64,000 nucleotides of DNA from Cyanophora paradoxa (Eukaryota > Glaucocystophyceae > Cyanophorales > Cyanophoraceae). The notes beneath the pieces are model-generated. The model ran no database searches and was not told where the DNA came from. It saw only the letters and a list, made by a program, of their open reading frames with translations. The stretch spans positions 62,001 to 126,000 of the forward strand of contig QPMI01000622.1 of NCBI GenBank assembly GCA_004431415.1, in the 5' to 3' direction. The stretch's first letter is position 1. Each line of letters opens with the position of its first letter. Positions 45,675-56,463 of the stretch are shown here, one piece after another. Both the position numbers and the translations under genes were made by a program.

Positions 45675-46118
45675 TTTCTCCTCGCAATTTCGGCGCCCCG
45701 CGGTCTGCTGTGCGCCGCAAACAACGCATTCCCGTGCTGGGATTGCGCGCCATCGATGAACGCGTCCTCGTCTGCGAATTCACGCCGGGAGCGCCTTCGA
45801 AAGTATCCTATCCACAGTTGGGGTACACGGCGTGGCAATGCGGTCAAAGGCCCGGCCCCCTGCGGAGGCTGCGGTCCCGCCGCGCATTGCGGCAGGCGCA
45901 GAAGCACCCCAGAACGCGGTGGGCTCGGCCCCACGGCCTCCCCAGAGCGCGTGTGGAGCGCAAGCGCCCCCCGAAGCGGCCTATTGTCGAGGATAGGAAC
46001 CGGGGTACAGGACTGAAGTCGCGAGGGTGCGATGAAGATGCGCCCGCCTTCGAATTTTGGCGACGCGCAAACGGACGGCCGGGCCGGCCCGTGATTGACG
46101 TCGCCGCCGCCGGGATAG
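45675..46118 (-). repeat. Right arm of the 2.2 kb inverted repeat
   Basis: Inverted partner of 43900-44334. In both arms one frame stays open over about 60 codons ('RRKQRIPVLGLRAIDERVL'), which may point to an old coding segment inside the repeat, but no start or family is seen. Confidence 0.9.
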
Positions 46119-47096
46119 CAAGCGGCACGAGCCGGCGCCGCGGTTTTGACCTTCGCGCAAGCAGGATGCGCGGCGACCGTCCAGCTAGGCTAGGCGACGG
46201 ATGAGGCTGACGGGTGAGCTGGAGGACGACGGGTCTAGCTATCAGTATAGCCTATCTTAGAAGTTTAGAGAGCCTCGCTTTCGACGTTCAGCGTTCGCTG
46301 CCGCTGCTGCAGCAGCGCATGCAGCTGCCGGCCGCGGCCGCGCGGTATCGGGACGTCGACTTGCAATTGAGGAATCGAAGGCTCATCAGAACACCAGCGA
46401 GGCCGGCAGCGGCGACTCCTTCTTAGACGTTGAGCCGACGTCCACATGTACAGGAGCGGGAGCAGCGCGGCTTGGCGCGAGGATCGTCCGAATTCGAACG
46501 TTAACACTTGCAATTGCACGAGTGTCTAGCTGCAGATCCCGACGGGCAGCCAGCTTCAGCCACACGCTTGAGCATCGTCATGATCATGATCAGCTGCTCT
46601 GCAGCTGTCTATTTGGGTCTCGCGAGCATGTCTTGGCCGAGTGGCATCGTCGAAAGGCCGTCGACGTCAACGTTGCGGGCCCAAGTGCAGAACGTACGCG
46701 TGCGTGCGGGCGCTCATGATCATCGATCAGCTGCTCGCCCGTCGCTTCAACTTTAATTAATATATTCTTGCGAAGATGCTCGAGGCATTCGCACCGCTTT
46801 CGGCCGTCTGAACAGGTTTTGTGGTCGACGCATGCGCAACGACGGGTTCGAAAATATTCCTGCGACAGGTTCTTTCGCCCTCGCATATATAGATTGACAT
46901 GTGCACAATCGCAAATGCTGTCTGCAAGTGCGATCAATTGCGTCGGTATTATGCTCTAAACATCGAGCATTAGAATAGAGCGGTGCTGAACTGCGAACAA
47001 TCCATGGCCTTCGTTAACGCTAGATGTAATGCATTTTCGGTTCAAACTCGAATTCGCGTGCAGATCTGACACAGTTCGGGTCGGGATCTCGGTTTG
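46119..47096. other. Intergenic region before the RWP-RK gene
   Basis: AT-richer region. Two clusters of TGATCATGATCAGCTGCTC-like palindromes near 46578-46600 and 46715-46735 form an imperfect repeat. The promoter of the RWP-RK gene should lie in 46750-47090. No exon is supported. Confidence 0.4.
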
Positions 47097-50000
47097 ATGA
47101 ATGATGACCCCGACGACCGAAGACTCGGGGGGCGGCGGCCCTCGCAGCAGGCGATTGCAAGCGCTCAGCTGCAGGAGCCCGACCGTGGGCAGCCGGGAGG
47201 GGCCGACGCGAGTTCTTTCGGCACCCCGAGCGCCCCGGGGCTCGACAGCGTGCACGGGCTCCCCTCGCAGCTGATCATCGGGCTCGACATCGGCTCCCCG
47301 ATCTGCAATGCCTACGGCGGCCTGTCGGGCAGCGACACCGCCTCTCCAGCGGGGGCCGCCCCTTGGGAGGACGCCGGCGGCGAGCGCGGCCGCTCTGTGC
47401 GAGACCGCGCCGCCGCCGGAGACGCGGCGCCCCTGGTGCCGCCCCCGCCTCCTTCCCCTTCCTTTCTCCCGCCTTTTCCCCGCAGCTCACGCCGCGCAGC
47501 TCACCTCCCCGGGGCCCCCCCGGTGGGGGCCTGCGGGGGCGGGGCCGGAGACGCCGCCGGGGGGCGGGGGGCGCGGGGAGCTCGCGTTGGAGCACGCGGA
47601 GGCCATTGACGGCATCGCGCGCGCCGTCTGCGGGCCCCTCTCACGCCTCTACTGTCCGCCCCCGGCCCTCTGCACTCGCGTTTCGCCTCGCCGGCGCTGA
47701 CGCCGGCGCCGGGGCAGACGCGGAGGCGTGGAAGTGGGACGCGGCGGCGCGCCTCTTCCGCTGCGTGCGGACGACGCTCGTGGGGGGCGGGTCGGAGAGC
47801 CCCTCGCAGGCGCTGAGCCGCGTGACGCGCATGGCGGCGCGGGCGGCCGGCGATGCGAGCCCGCGGCTGCAGGGGGCGCCGGGCGAGCGGACGTCGGGGG
47901 GGTCGGAGGACATGGCCGCGGGGAGGCCGGCCGGCACGGGCGGCGGCTCGGGGTCGACGCCGCGGGAGCGGGGCTGGTCTCCGCGGGAGGTGTCGATCGC
48001 GGGGTTCCGGGGGCGGGCGGAGGGCCTGACGGCGGCGATGGGGGAGGACCTCGTCGGCCGCGCCGCCGCTGCCCGGGCCCTCGAGTGGCTCACCGACTGC
48101 TCCCTCTGCCCCCCCGCCACCTTCCGCCGCTCCGGCCCCAACTGCCCCGTCCGCGCCGGCGTCGCCCTCCCCAGTGCGTGCCGGCCTTCCTTTGAATTCC
48201 TTCTAAATTCGAATTGGCGATGGGTGCGCGCGCGGAGCTGATCGCAAGCTGACATGCCCCCTCCGCTTCGCGATCGGTCCCTTCGCGCAGCCTTCCACGC
48301 GCTGCCGCCCTGCGACGTGCGCCCCGCCCGAGCTCCGCCCGCCGCCACGCTCCCTTTCAAAAAAACTAAATTGATATCGATAAAAACCAAAACCGTGCAA
48401 GCTGAGTTGAGCTGAGCATTTCGCGCGCGGGGCGCAGCCGTTCGTGGTGTTCGGTGCGCACGCGGCACGGCCCCGCCCCGCCCGCTCCCTCGCGCTTGCG
48501 GCGGCTCGTTGCGAGGGGCGGCGCAGCGTTCTTCTCGGCGCGGGCGCTGGAGTACGACGGCGTCGTCGCCGAGTTCGTGCGCCTCTCCGCCGCCGCCGGC
48601 CTCTTCCGCCTCGGGGCCCTCTGCCCGCCCCTCCCCCCGGCCCCCGCCCCGCCCCCGTCCTCCGTCCTCTCCATTCTCACCCGCCCCTCCTCCGAGGTGC
48701 GCGCGCGCGCCCCAAAGCGGCCGCGTGCACGCGGGTCGCGGCGCTGAGCAGCGTCGTGCCCGGACGCTCGGTGCAGCGGGACGAGGCGTGGGCGGCCCGG
48801 GCCGAGGCGGCGATCGTGGCGGCGGGCGGCGGCCCCTTCCTTCGCAAGTTCCCCACCCTCCGGTGCCCCCCCGCGCGCCCCCTGAGCGCCAGCGCCGGCT
48901 CTGGCGCCGAGGGGCGCGGCAGGGCGGCGATCGTGCGGCACGCGAGCCTCGCATCCTTCTCCCCCGGCCACCTCCGTGCGCCTCGCCCCCGCCCCCGCCC
49001 CCGCCTTCGCCCCCGGCGCCTCGGCCTCGGCGCCCCGGCGAGCGCGGGAGGGCAGTGTTCGAGCGGGGCGAGGCGGGGACGGAGGCGTACCTCATCGTCC
49101 TCGGCACCGTCGCCTGCCACGACGCCCCCTCCGCCGCCAGCTCCCCCGCCCTCCCCGGCGGGGGCGAGAGCCCGCGCACCCCCAGCTCCGGTGCCCCGCC
49201 CGCCGCCCTGGAAGCGAGAGCGGGGAGGCTGACGCGGGGCGGGCACGGGCAGACGGGTGGACGCTGCGGGCGGGGGACGTGCTCGGCGAGACGGCCCTCC
49301 TCGCCCCCCGCGCCAGGCGGTGCGTCCCCGCCCGCAGCGGCCCTCGCACGCGTCCGGTCGCTGACGGCAGGCCGGGCGGCCCCGGGCCGGCCGCGGGGGC
49401 GGGCAGGCTGGTGAAGGCGGTGTGCCGGGAGGAGGTCCTCGCCGTCGCCGTCGACTTCGCGGGGCAGCTCCTCGAGCCCGGCCCCGCCTCCGCATCCCCC
49501 GCCTCCTCCCAGCCCGCCCCCGCCGCCTTCGGGGCCTCGGCGGCAGCAGCCCCGTCTCCGCCGCGCAGCGCCCCGCGGCCAGGGGCCCGGGCCCCGCCCC
49601 CGGCGTCGAGCTGACGTTCCTCCCGGCCCGGCGCACGGCGGGGCGGATCGGGGGCGGCCCCGTCGGCGGCGACGCGGCACGAGCGCCTCGCCGCCGCCTA
49701 CGCCGCCGTCCTCGCCGCCAGGGGCCCGCCCCCGCCCCGCCCCCGCCCCCGCCCCGCCGCGGCGGGTCCCTCCCCGCGGGGGCTCGCCCTTGGCCTGGAG
49801 GGCTTCCCCGACTACGGCCTCGAGCTCCAGCTCGGGCTCGACGCCGAGCCGCCGGGGCCGCCGAGCGCGTCGGGGGCCGGCGGGGGCGCGGCGCGGCGGC
49901 GGAGCCCGAGCGGGGGGCGCTCGCCGATGATGGACATCTCCCGCCTGCTCTCCCCGAGCCCCTTCGGCCCCGACCTCCTCTCCCCCGCCGCCTTCGCTTT

Positions 50001-51296
50001 CGCCCTCGACGGCCTCGGGCCCTCCGCCCCCTCTTCCGCACCCGCCCCCGCCAGCGCCCCCGCCGGCGTCGCGGGTCTCGCGGCGCTGCAGAGCCCGCGC
50101 ACCGCTGGGGCGCACGTTGTGCCGCAGATGCAGGCGCCGCTGCCGCCGGCGTGGCCCCAGGCCGCCCCGCGCCCGGGCCGCACACGCAGGCGCCGCGGGG
50201 CGGGGAGGGGGCCCCTCCCGCGCCCCTCCTCTACGACTACACGGGCCTCGGCCAGCGGCCGCCCGGCGCTCCGCCCTCGAGCTGCCCCCCGCTCGCCATG
50301 CCGGCTCCCAGCGCGAGGCCGGCCCCCACCGGGGGCGCCGGGACGCCGAGGGAGCTGCCGCGCCTCGTCCCCTCGCCACGGGCGGGGGCCCGCCGGGCCT
50401 CACCTTCAGGAGCCGTGCGCGCGCCGCCCGCCGCCGCCCAGAGACTCCAGAGGCCCCCCGCCCGCCTGACCCCGCGCCCCGCCGGCAGCTCCGGAGCACG
50501 GGCAGGGCGCTAGCACGCCGAGGGAGGGCGCCGCGCCGCCCCCGCCGCCGCCCCGCCGCACTCGGGCGGGGCGAAGCGGAAGCGGAGCGGCATCACCCTG
50601 GAGGCCATCGAGGTGCGCCGGCCCGGGCCCCGCCCCGCCGGCGCCTGTGACGCCGGCGGGGCGGGGGCGGGGCCAGGCGCTGTACCACCTGCCGCTGCAC
50701 CGCGCCGCCGAGCAGATCGGCGTCTCCTCCTCCACCCTCAAGCTCGCCTGCCGCGAGCTCGGCGTCCTCGTGCGCCCGAAGCCCCCCCCCCCCCCCCCCC
50801 CCCCGCCCCCCCCCCACGAACCTCGCCCTCGGGCGCTGAGCGGGGCGGGGCGGGGGCGGCAGACGTGGCCGCACCGGCGGGTGAAGCTGGAGCAGAGCCT
50901 GGCGGCCTCGGTGCACGTGGCGGCCGCCCAGCTGCACGCCGCCTCCCCGGCCGGCTTCCCCCGCCTCCAGCTGCCCCGCCCCCCAGCGGCCCCCGCCCCC
51001 GTCCGCCCCGCCCCGACCGCCACTCCGTCATGCACGCCGCCTTCCCCCCGAGCGTGCCGCCCCGCGCCCGGGCCCGGGCCCGGGGCGGCCCCTCCTCCCC
51101 GGGCCCCGCCGGGGCCGGGCGGAGCGGGGTCCGGGGCGCGCAGGCGCTCAACGCGGAAGCGCTGCGGGCGCTCGAGCGCGCGCTCGCCGGCCCCGGCGCC
51201 CCCGGCCCCGGCGCGGGGCAAGGCCAGACACACTCGTCCCCCCCCGCATCCGCCCCCCGCCGCGAGCAGCCGCGGAGCCGCCCGCCCACGCCTTAG
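47097..51296 (+). CDS. GAF - cNMP-binding - RWP-RK transcription regulator
   Basis: RWP-RK proteins control nitrogen and gamete programmes in plants and algae. Start MNDDPDDRRLGGRRP. The N-terminal part has 'EHAEAIDGIARAVCG' and 'WKWDAAARLFRCVRTTL'; then a GAF-like domain: 'MGEDLVGRAAAARALEWLTD' (about 48038-48100), 'NCPVRAGVALP', 'AFHALPPCDVRP', 'PFVVF' and 'AFFSARALEYDGVVAEFVR' (about 48526-48585). A cyclic nucleotide-binding domain follows: 'VRHASLASFSPGHL' (about 48930-48975), 'VFERGEAGTEAYLIVLGTV' (about 49055-49110), 'LRAGDVLGETALLAPRAR' (about 49260-49320) and 'CREEVLAVAVDFA' (about 49423-49460). A long Pro/Ala linker (49.5-50.5 kb) leads to the RWP-RK domain: 'KRKRSGITLEAIE' (about 50574-50612), 'LYHLPLHRAAEQIGVSSSTL' (about 50681-50740) and 'WPHRRVKLEQSL' (about 50868-50900). 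Ends at 51296. Single-gene continuity is inferred from splice phase and the absence of a stop/start boundary. Confidence 0.7.
50787..50816. repeat. Poly-C tract in the RWP-RK domain intron
   Basis: A C run of about 20 with a single G interrupts the intron between 'LACRELGVLV' and 'RQTWPHRRV'. Length is likely assembly-sensitive. Confidence 0.7.
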
Positions 51297-52251
51297 CCGC
51301 CGATCGTCATCGCGCGCCATACATATGGCCATGCAAATGGTGATGCGTCGGTTTTTCCAGGCCACGGTGGTGCCGGGCTTTTCGGTTTCTTCGAAGCTCT
51401 CGCTTTCACTTATGTTCGCAGTTCGGCAGCACACGTATAGGTTGTGAGAGTCCGTGTTGATCGCTCCTGTAGAGCTCCTCTACTCTCTTAGGCGTTCGAG
51501 CTCTTCTCGAGCTCATGATCATTAATTTGACGATGCTTAGCTTAAGCTTAACTCAGTAAGTCTGAGGTTGATTTGAGAGCGAGCTCTGCTCGTTTTAATT
51601 CAGCTACGAATACAGTTGTACATTTTCTCGGAGTAGTTTTGGGTGGTATCTATATCTCAGTTTGCAATCGGCGGTGCACTGGGAACAGGCCCTGAGGGAA
51701 TACGAACACACTGTGACAGGGGATTACGTGTCAGTGTGCAGGCCTAGGTGGAAGGGAACATGCCTTTGTAAAGCCTTGAAGCTTGAAGCAGGACGTCGAC
51801 GCGTACGTAGACTTGATCGTGATTCAGCTATATATATATGAGGGCGTCGACCTGGAATCCGCGAACCGCCAGCTCTCGAGCTTTATGAATCCATTGTTAA
51901 CCCTCGGAGGTTTGCGTGAGACACGCATCACGGAGATTTGAGTGTTATATTGCGATCTCGTACACCCGACACTAACAGGGGGGGGGCTAGCACTAACCTA
52001 TGCGGGGAGCAACAGTCAGCGTACCCCTCGCGCCTCGCGAACACCAACAAGCACAGCTGCTAACAGACTGCCTTACCCCTCTGGGGCCCCGTGGGGGCTG
52101 ACTCCACTGGGGTGCTAACTAAGTGCTGTACCCCTCTCGGTCGGGCCAGCTTCTGATTCGGCCCAACATTTTCTGAGCCTAGGGCAAAGTGAGCTTAGCT
52201 TGAAGCAGCACTTCAAGTGCGGCAGCGCTAGCCAGCGGCATCATTTGCAAT
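51297..52251. other. Left border zone of the viral-type region
   Basis: GC content drops at about 51.3 kb. A hairpin TGCGTGAGACACGCA lies at about 51912-51926. Several GTACCCCTC motifs occur between 52020 and 52140. No exon is supported; the left end of the integrated element could lie here. Confidence 0.35.
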
Positions 52252-52854
52252 ATGTCTGAATCATTTGATTGGGGTGCAGCTTTTATCTTCGCCCTTCTCC
52301 CAAACGGGGGCTACACGAGCTTCACAGTAGACAAGCGACGGGCACCAGCGCTCTGGATGTACCAATGGCGAGTAGCCTCTGCGGATGGACAGAGCTGGCC
52401 GTACACAGTATCGCCAGACGGGAATGTGGCCTATGCTCATCATTTTCTATTTGGGTACCCCCTCGGCCTGCCCAACGACGACTGGCGCGTCGACAGCATC
52501 AGCGGGTGCAAGCTGGACTTGCGCAGGGAGAATCTACGGCTCATGGACTGTGGAGGTCGGCTTGGGGCGGTTCCTGTGGCAGGCGACAAGCTTCCAAGCA
52601 ACAAAGGCAAGTGTCTGACAAAGAGGAGGAAGCGAGCCTACGAACAGAGCCAAGTCCAAGCAATGATTGACGAGCTGTCTGCAGAATCAAAGGAAAGCCG
52701 CTACTGGCGCGTCTCTTTTCGCCCAGGCCAACCGGCAGTGATAGAGTACGGCCTTGCCGCTCATGATGCGATAGCAAAGGCGCACAAGATAGCTGAAGCG
52801 AAGGATGTGCACTCTGCAAGTCGCCCAGCTGTACATGTTGTGTCCACCTCGTGA
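52252..52854 (+). CDS. HNH endonuclease-like protein
   Basis: Intronless 200-residue protein with normal GC and codon use for this right-hand region, starting MSESFDWGAAFIFALLPNG. The core 'YAHHFLFGYPLG' (about 52432-52470) followed by 'CKLDLRRENLRLMD' (about 52507-52548) matches the HNH_3/homing-endonuclease fold, in which His-His, a second polar residue and Asn of 'RxENL' make the site. The middle 'NHxDG' is replaced by DSISG, so the second His is missing and activity may be lost or altered. A Lys/Arg-rich stretch 'KCLTKRRKRAYEQSQ' follows. The stop codon lies inside the 50-bp direct repeat. HNH genes are common passengers in large and small DNA viruses of algae. Confidence 0.65.
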   Translation: MSESFDWGAAFIFALLPNGGYTSFTVDKRRAPALWMYQWRVASADGQSWPYTVSPDGNVAYAHHFLFGYPLGLPNDDWRVDSISGCKLDLRRENLRLMDCGGRLGAVPVAGDKLPSNKGKCLTKRRKRAYEQSQVQAMIDELSAESKESRYWRVSFRPGQPAVIEYGLAAHDAIAKAHKIAEAKDVHSASRPAVHVVSTS

Positions 52855-52895
52855 AAAGTTCTAATAGAAGTTTCCAAGAGGTGGTCACATCCCGC
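52846..52895 (+). repeat. 50-bp direct repeat, copy A
   Basis: Shares 47 of 50 bases with 60701-60750, core AGAAGTTTCCAAGAGGTGGT. It spans the end of the HNH gene. See copy B. Confidence 0.95.
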
Positions 52896-53041
52896 AAGTC
52901 TGCAGAGCTCGAGCTCTTGCCTGTACCCCGGCCCTCTAGATGCCATGATATTGAGTACCCCCTAGCAGGGCTGTGATCACCCAACCCCTCCTGCCCGCCA
53001 GGCCGTCGGTTGTGCTGCACTCGACTTTTTCTGAAGCACTC

Positions 53042-54085
53042 ATGCATATCAACTGCGAAATCAAAACGAACATTATGCACGTCAACTTGCTAGACGAGCT
53101 GCCCTTCGCCGAGGAGGCAGATCTAGATGCCGAGGAAGAGGATCTCTTTGCATGCTTCCCGTTCGTCTCGGTCTCCAAGGCCTGGTCGCCTGCGATGGGG
53201 GTAGTCTACGCTCTAAGCAACGCCCCGGGCGTGAATCCTTGCCAGGTTGCGCCCGGCGAGTCGGCTTGCGATGCCGCGAAGGCTGTCGTGGGCCGGACGG
53301 GGGGCGTCAGCTTCTCCCGCGAGCTGGAGGATGGACAGAGCGTGCACTTCGTTCTGCAGGGCGCCGAGGCCTCCACCATCTTCTCTTGGCTCTTCGGCGG
53401 CCTCGCGCCTGGGTCGGAGCTCCGCCTCTGCATCGAGCCTGACGGGGGGGTAAGCCTGCGCCGAGCTAAAGGGGCTCCCGCTGTGGGCCTGCCTGCGAAC
53501 TTCTTGGAAGATCTGCCCGCGGACTTCTTTGACGACTTGCCCGAAGAAGGGACGGAGGCGGCGGGCCAGCGGAGAGGGACCGATGGAGGGACAGAGGAAC
53601 AAGGCGCCGGTGAGAGGGGTACAGAGCAGGCCGCTGGGGTACAGGTCGCTGGAGACCAGGCGGCCGGCGAGATCCTAGAGCGGGCCCTCGCTCTCCTGCG
53701 GGGCAGCACATCGGTTCGGGGCGAGCTGGAGAGGGCAGGGGATGAGCTCGGAGTGCACCTGCGCCTGGAGCCGTCGAGGGTGCTGCAGGCGCGGACGGAG
53801 CCCGACGGGTCGCTGGCCTTCGAGCTCGAGGTGGAGGCGCGTCCGAACTCCCGCCTGGAGCTCCAGATCTGGAACTTCAGCCTGCAGGCGAGGCTCTCAG
53901 ATGGAGGAGGCGGCGCCAAGACGAAAGCCTACGCAACGGACCTTCGGCGCGGCATCTCCCTCGACACCGCCCTTCCGTCCCTCCTCCTTGCCCTGCGATC
54001 CGTCGGCCATGCCCCATTTGCGGTGAGAGAGGTGGACGAGCGGTACCTGAGCCCGAGCTGCTGGAGTCGACCTTTGGCGAGCTGA
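53042..54085 (+). CDS. Unknown protein, probable N-terminal part of the helicase gene
   Basis: ATG 53042 (MHINCEIKTNIMHVNLL). Acidic N-terminus (ELPFAEEADLDAEEEDLFA), then 'CDAAKAVVGRTGGVSFSREL' and 'LRLCIEPDGGVSLRRAKG', an acidic linker, and a second half with 'RLEPSRVLQARTEPDGSL' and 'FELEVEARPNSRLELQIWNF'; the two halves share an 'ELRL.IEPDG' / 'RTEPDGSL' pattern that suggests an internal duplication. It is intronless. The frame ends 40 bp after the sequence becomes helicase-like in the next frame, so both are probably one broken gene. No family recognised for this part. Confidence 0.5.
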   Translation: MHINCEIKTNIMHVNLLDELPFAEEADLDAEEEDLFACFPFVSVSKAWSPAMGVVYALSNAPGVNPCQVAPGESACDAAKAVVGRTGGVSFSRELEDGQSVHFVLQGAEASTIFSWLFGGLAPGSELRLCIEPDGGVSLRRAKGAPAVGLPANFLEDLPADFFDDLPEEGTEAAGQRRGTDGGTEEQGAGERGTEQAAGVQVAGDQAAGEILERALALLRGSTSVRGELERAGDELGVHLRLEPSRVLQARTEPDGSLAFELEVEARPNSRLELQIWNFSLQARLSDGGGGAKTKAYATDLRRGISLDTALPSLLLALRSVGHAPFAVREVDERYLSPSCWSRPLAS

Positions 54086-56314
54086 GGCCCGATCCCGGGG
54101 CGCTCCGTCGGATCGACGTCATCTGCAGCGGGCTCAACACGGGAAGACGAAGGCGCTGATTGAAGCCTATGTACGGCCGGCGCTCGAGTTGAAGCGCAAA
54201 ATCCTCGTGCTCACCTGCCGTCGGGCCTTCTCTCGCGACCTCAAGCGCCGCCTTGACGAAGCCTCCCTCCCCTCGGTCGCCGTGCTCTACTCGGACGTCT
54301 GGCGCCCCAAGGACCCCCAGAGCGCTCACGGGACGTGGGGCTTCCGCGATCCGAGGATCCAGGTCGTCATCTGCACGATCGATTCGGCTCACAAGGTGCA
54401 GGACGACTGGCAGGGGCTCGAGGACCTGGGCGAGGGCGGCGGCGGGGGCCTCCTGGTCGTGCTCGACGAGCTCTCCTCCCTCATGCGGCACTTCACCTTG
54501 AGCTCGACCTTGGAGCCCGTGGCCGGCGGGCTTGGGGCGCGGAGCCTCCCCCGCAACCTGCGTTGCGCCCGTCTCTGGCGGGGAATCGAGGGCGCACAGG
54601 AAATCGTCGCGCTGGACGGCTACGTGAGGCCCACGGACCTTGCTTTCCTCGGCAAGTCGGCGGCGTCCACAGGGGCTCGGCTCGCCCTCCTCTTCAACCA
54701 CCGGCGGACCTGCGACTGGCGGATACGCCTGTCCGACAGCCCCACCGCCGTCGAGCGTGACCTGATGTCAAGGTGCCGCCCCGGCGGCCTGCGCGCCATG
54801 ATCATCGTCGAGACGACAGGCCGGGCGCAGGCATTGGCAAGCGCACTTAAGAAGCAGGCCACCGAGATCTTGGAGCGAGACCCAGCCTGCGCCCCCGGGC
54901 CCTTCACAATCGGAATCGTCATAGGGCAGGCAAAAGACAAACAGTTTGATTACAGCGACGACGGCAGGGCCCGCGTGAAGAAGCTCGATCTGGCCGAGGA
55001 GGGCGGCTACAAGACCTGCGACGCAGTCATTGCGACGTCGGCCTTGGGGGCGGGCGTGGACTTCTCGGATGCGCACTTCGACAAGATCTACGGAATCTTC
55101 GACGCCAAGATGCCCCTACTGGAGGCCGACGACATCGTACAGCTGCTGTTCCGTGTGAGGCGGCTGCGGGGCCAGGGCGAAGGCACAGGGGTGAAGGGGG
55201 GCGAGCACCTGCTGCTGTCCGTTCGGCGGTGCAGCGTGACGCCCGTTCGCGCCTCGGATGCTGCACGACACTGGCGCGAGTCAGGCGGCGGCCCCGGCGG
55301 CCGCGGCCACCCCACCGAGGCGCCCGCAGTGGAGACGTACCTGGATCTGAAAGCCGAGCACAACGGAGACAGGCGCGCCTCCATGCCCTCCAGGCACCTG
55401 AGCGTCGCCGCCCGGCTCCGCCAGCTCTCCGTCGGCCCGTCCGAGAACCTGTGGACCACGGCGGATCAGGGCAAGCCCTCGGCAAGGAAAGAGCAAGAGC
55501 GACAGAAAATGGAGATCGACTGGGTGCACAAGGCCGCACTGATGGACGTGCCGCAGATCTTGGCCCTTGCCGAGTCCTGGGATGGCTCACTCGAGGCACG
55601 GCGTTCGAGACCGTCCTCTCCCTGGCGAGGCAGTCAATCGCGGATTTCATGGTGCTGGACCCTGCGACGCTCACCGCGGGGGACGTCGAGTGGATGTGGG
55701 AGTCGCGCTACTCTCTTGGCCTCAAGGCGAAGGCGAGCCTGGTGCTCCTGGACGGTCACAGCATCGAAGGAATCGAGCCGTCGAGCGACCGGCTTTACCT
55801 CTCGAAGCTCGTGGCCGTATTCAGGGCGATTGGCTGGACGGGCGAGGGCGACCGAGCAAAGGACGTCCTGTGGGTCGATGAGCTGTGTCGCGGGCTGACG
55901 TCAGAGCAAGGCCGAGCGGCTTACCGCGAGCTGCAGAGTGTGGACCCGAAGTGCCCGCGCTTCGATCCCGCCAAGTACAAGTCGGTAAAGGCCATCGCAA
56001 TGCAGGCCCGGCGAGTTGCAAGGTACCTGTTCGAGACATGCAGGGGCGTCAGGAAGATCTCAAGCGTGCGTGATGGAGGAGCTATGCAGAACAGAAAGCG
56101 CAAGTACCTTGCATGCGTGGAGGATACGATGAGCGATGTGCTGGGCAGGCAGGCGGGCTCAGCGGCGCAAACGTCAGTCCTTCACTATGCAGACGCGTAC
56201 CGGGTTTTCGTGAAGTGCTACGATCTCGTGCGCCTGCGCTCGGAGGTGGCACTTGGCTCGGAGGTGGCACTTGCTGGCACAGTTAGAACGAGCGCAATGG
56301 AGGTAGGCAAGTGA
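54050..56314 (+). pseudogene. UL9/OBP-like superfamily 2 helicase, frame broken
   Basis: Origin-binding-protein-type helicases (Pfam Origin_repl_bind) unwind replication origins in several DNA viruses and selfish elements. A P-loop region starts 'RRIDVICSGLNTG' near 54108; the Lys-Thr of the Walker A motif sit in another frame, so a base is lost near 54142. After that one frame is open to about 55590: motif Ia 'RKILVLTCRRAFSRDLKRRL', Walker B 'LLVVLDELSSLM' (about 54448-54485), 'VICTIDSAHKVQDDW', 'AMIIVETTGRAQALASAL', and motif V 'VIATSALGAGVDFSDAHFDK' followed by 'IYGIFDAK' and 'FRVRRLRG'. A further shift near 55595 continues with 'AFETVLSLARQSIADFMVL' and 'YADAYRVFVKCYDLVRLRSE', ending at 56314. 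At least three frame breaks counting the one at 54050. Confidence 0.7.
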
Positions 56315-56463
56315 TTAGTGTTCGAGAAACGGTCCAATGTGTACATCTGACAATTAAGACAAGTGAGAACATCTGAACATCTAAACATTTGCTCTGCGAG
56401 TGTGCTGCATTCTGTTACATCTGCACCGTAAGTTACAAGGCGATACAACGAAATTTGCTTGAC

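Noticed and set aside
52541-53080. Minus-strand frame with DVTTSWKLLLELF, also found near 60.75 kb
   Set aside because: It repeats only because the underlying 50-bp DNA repeat is shared, and it lies antisense to the HNH gene.
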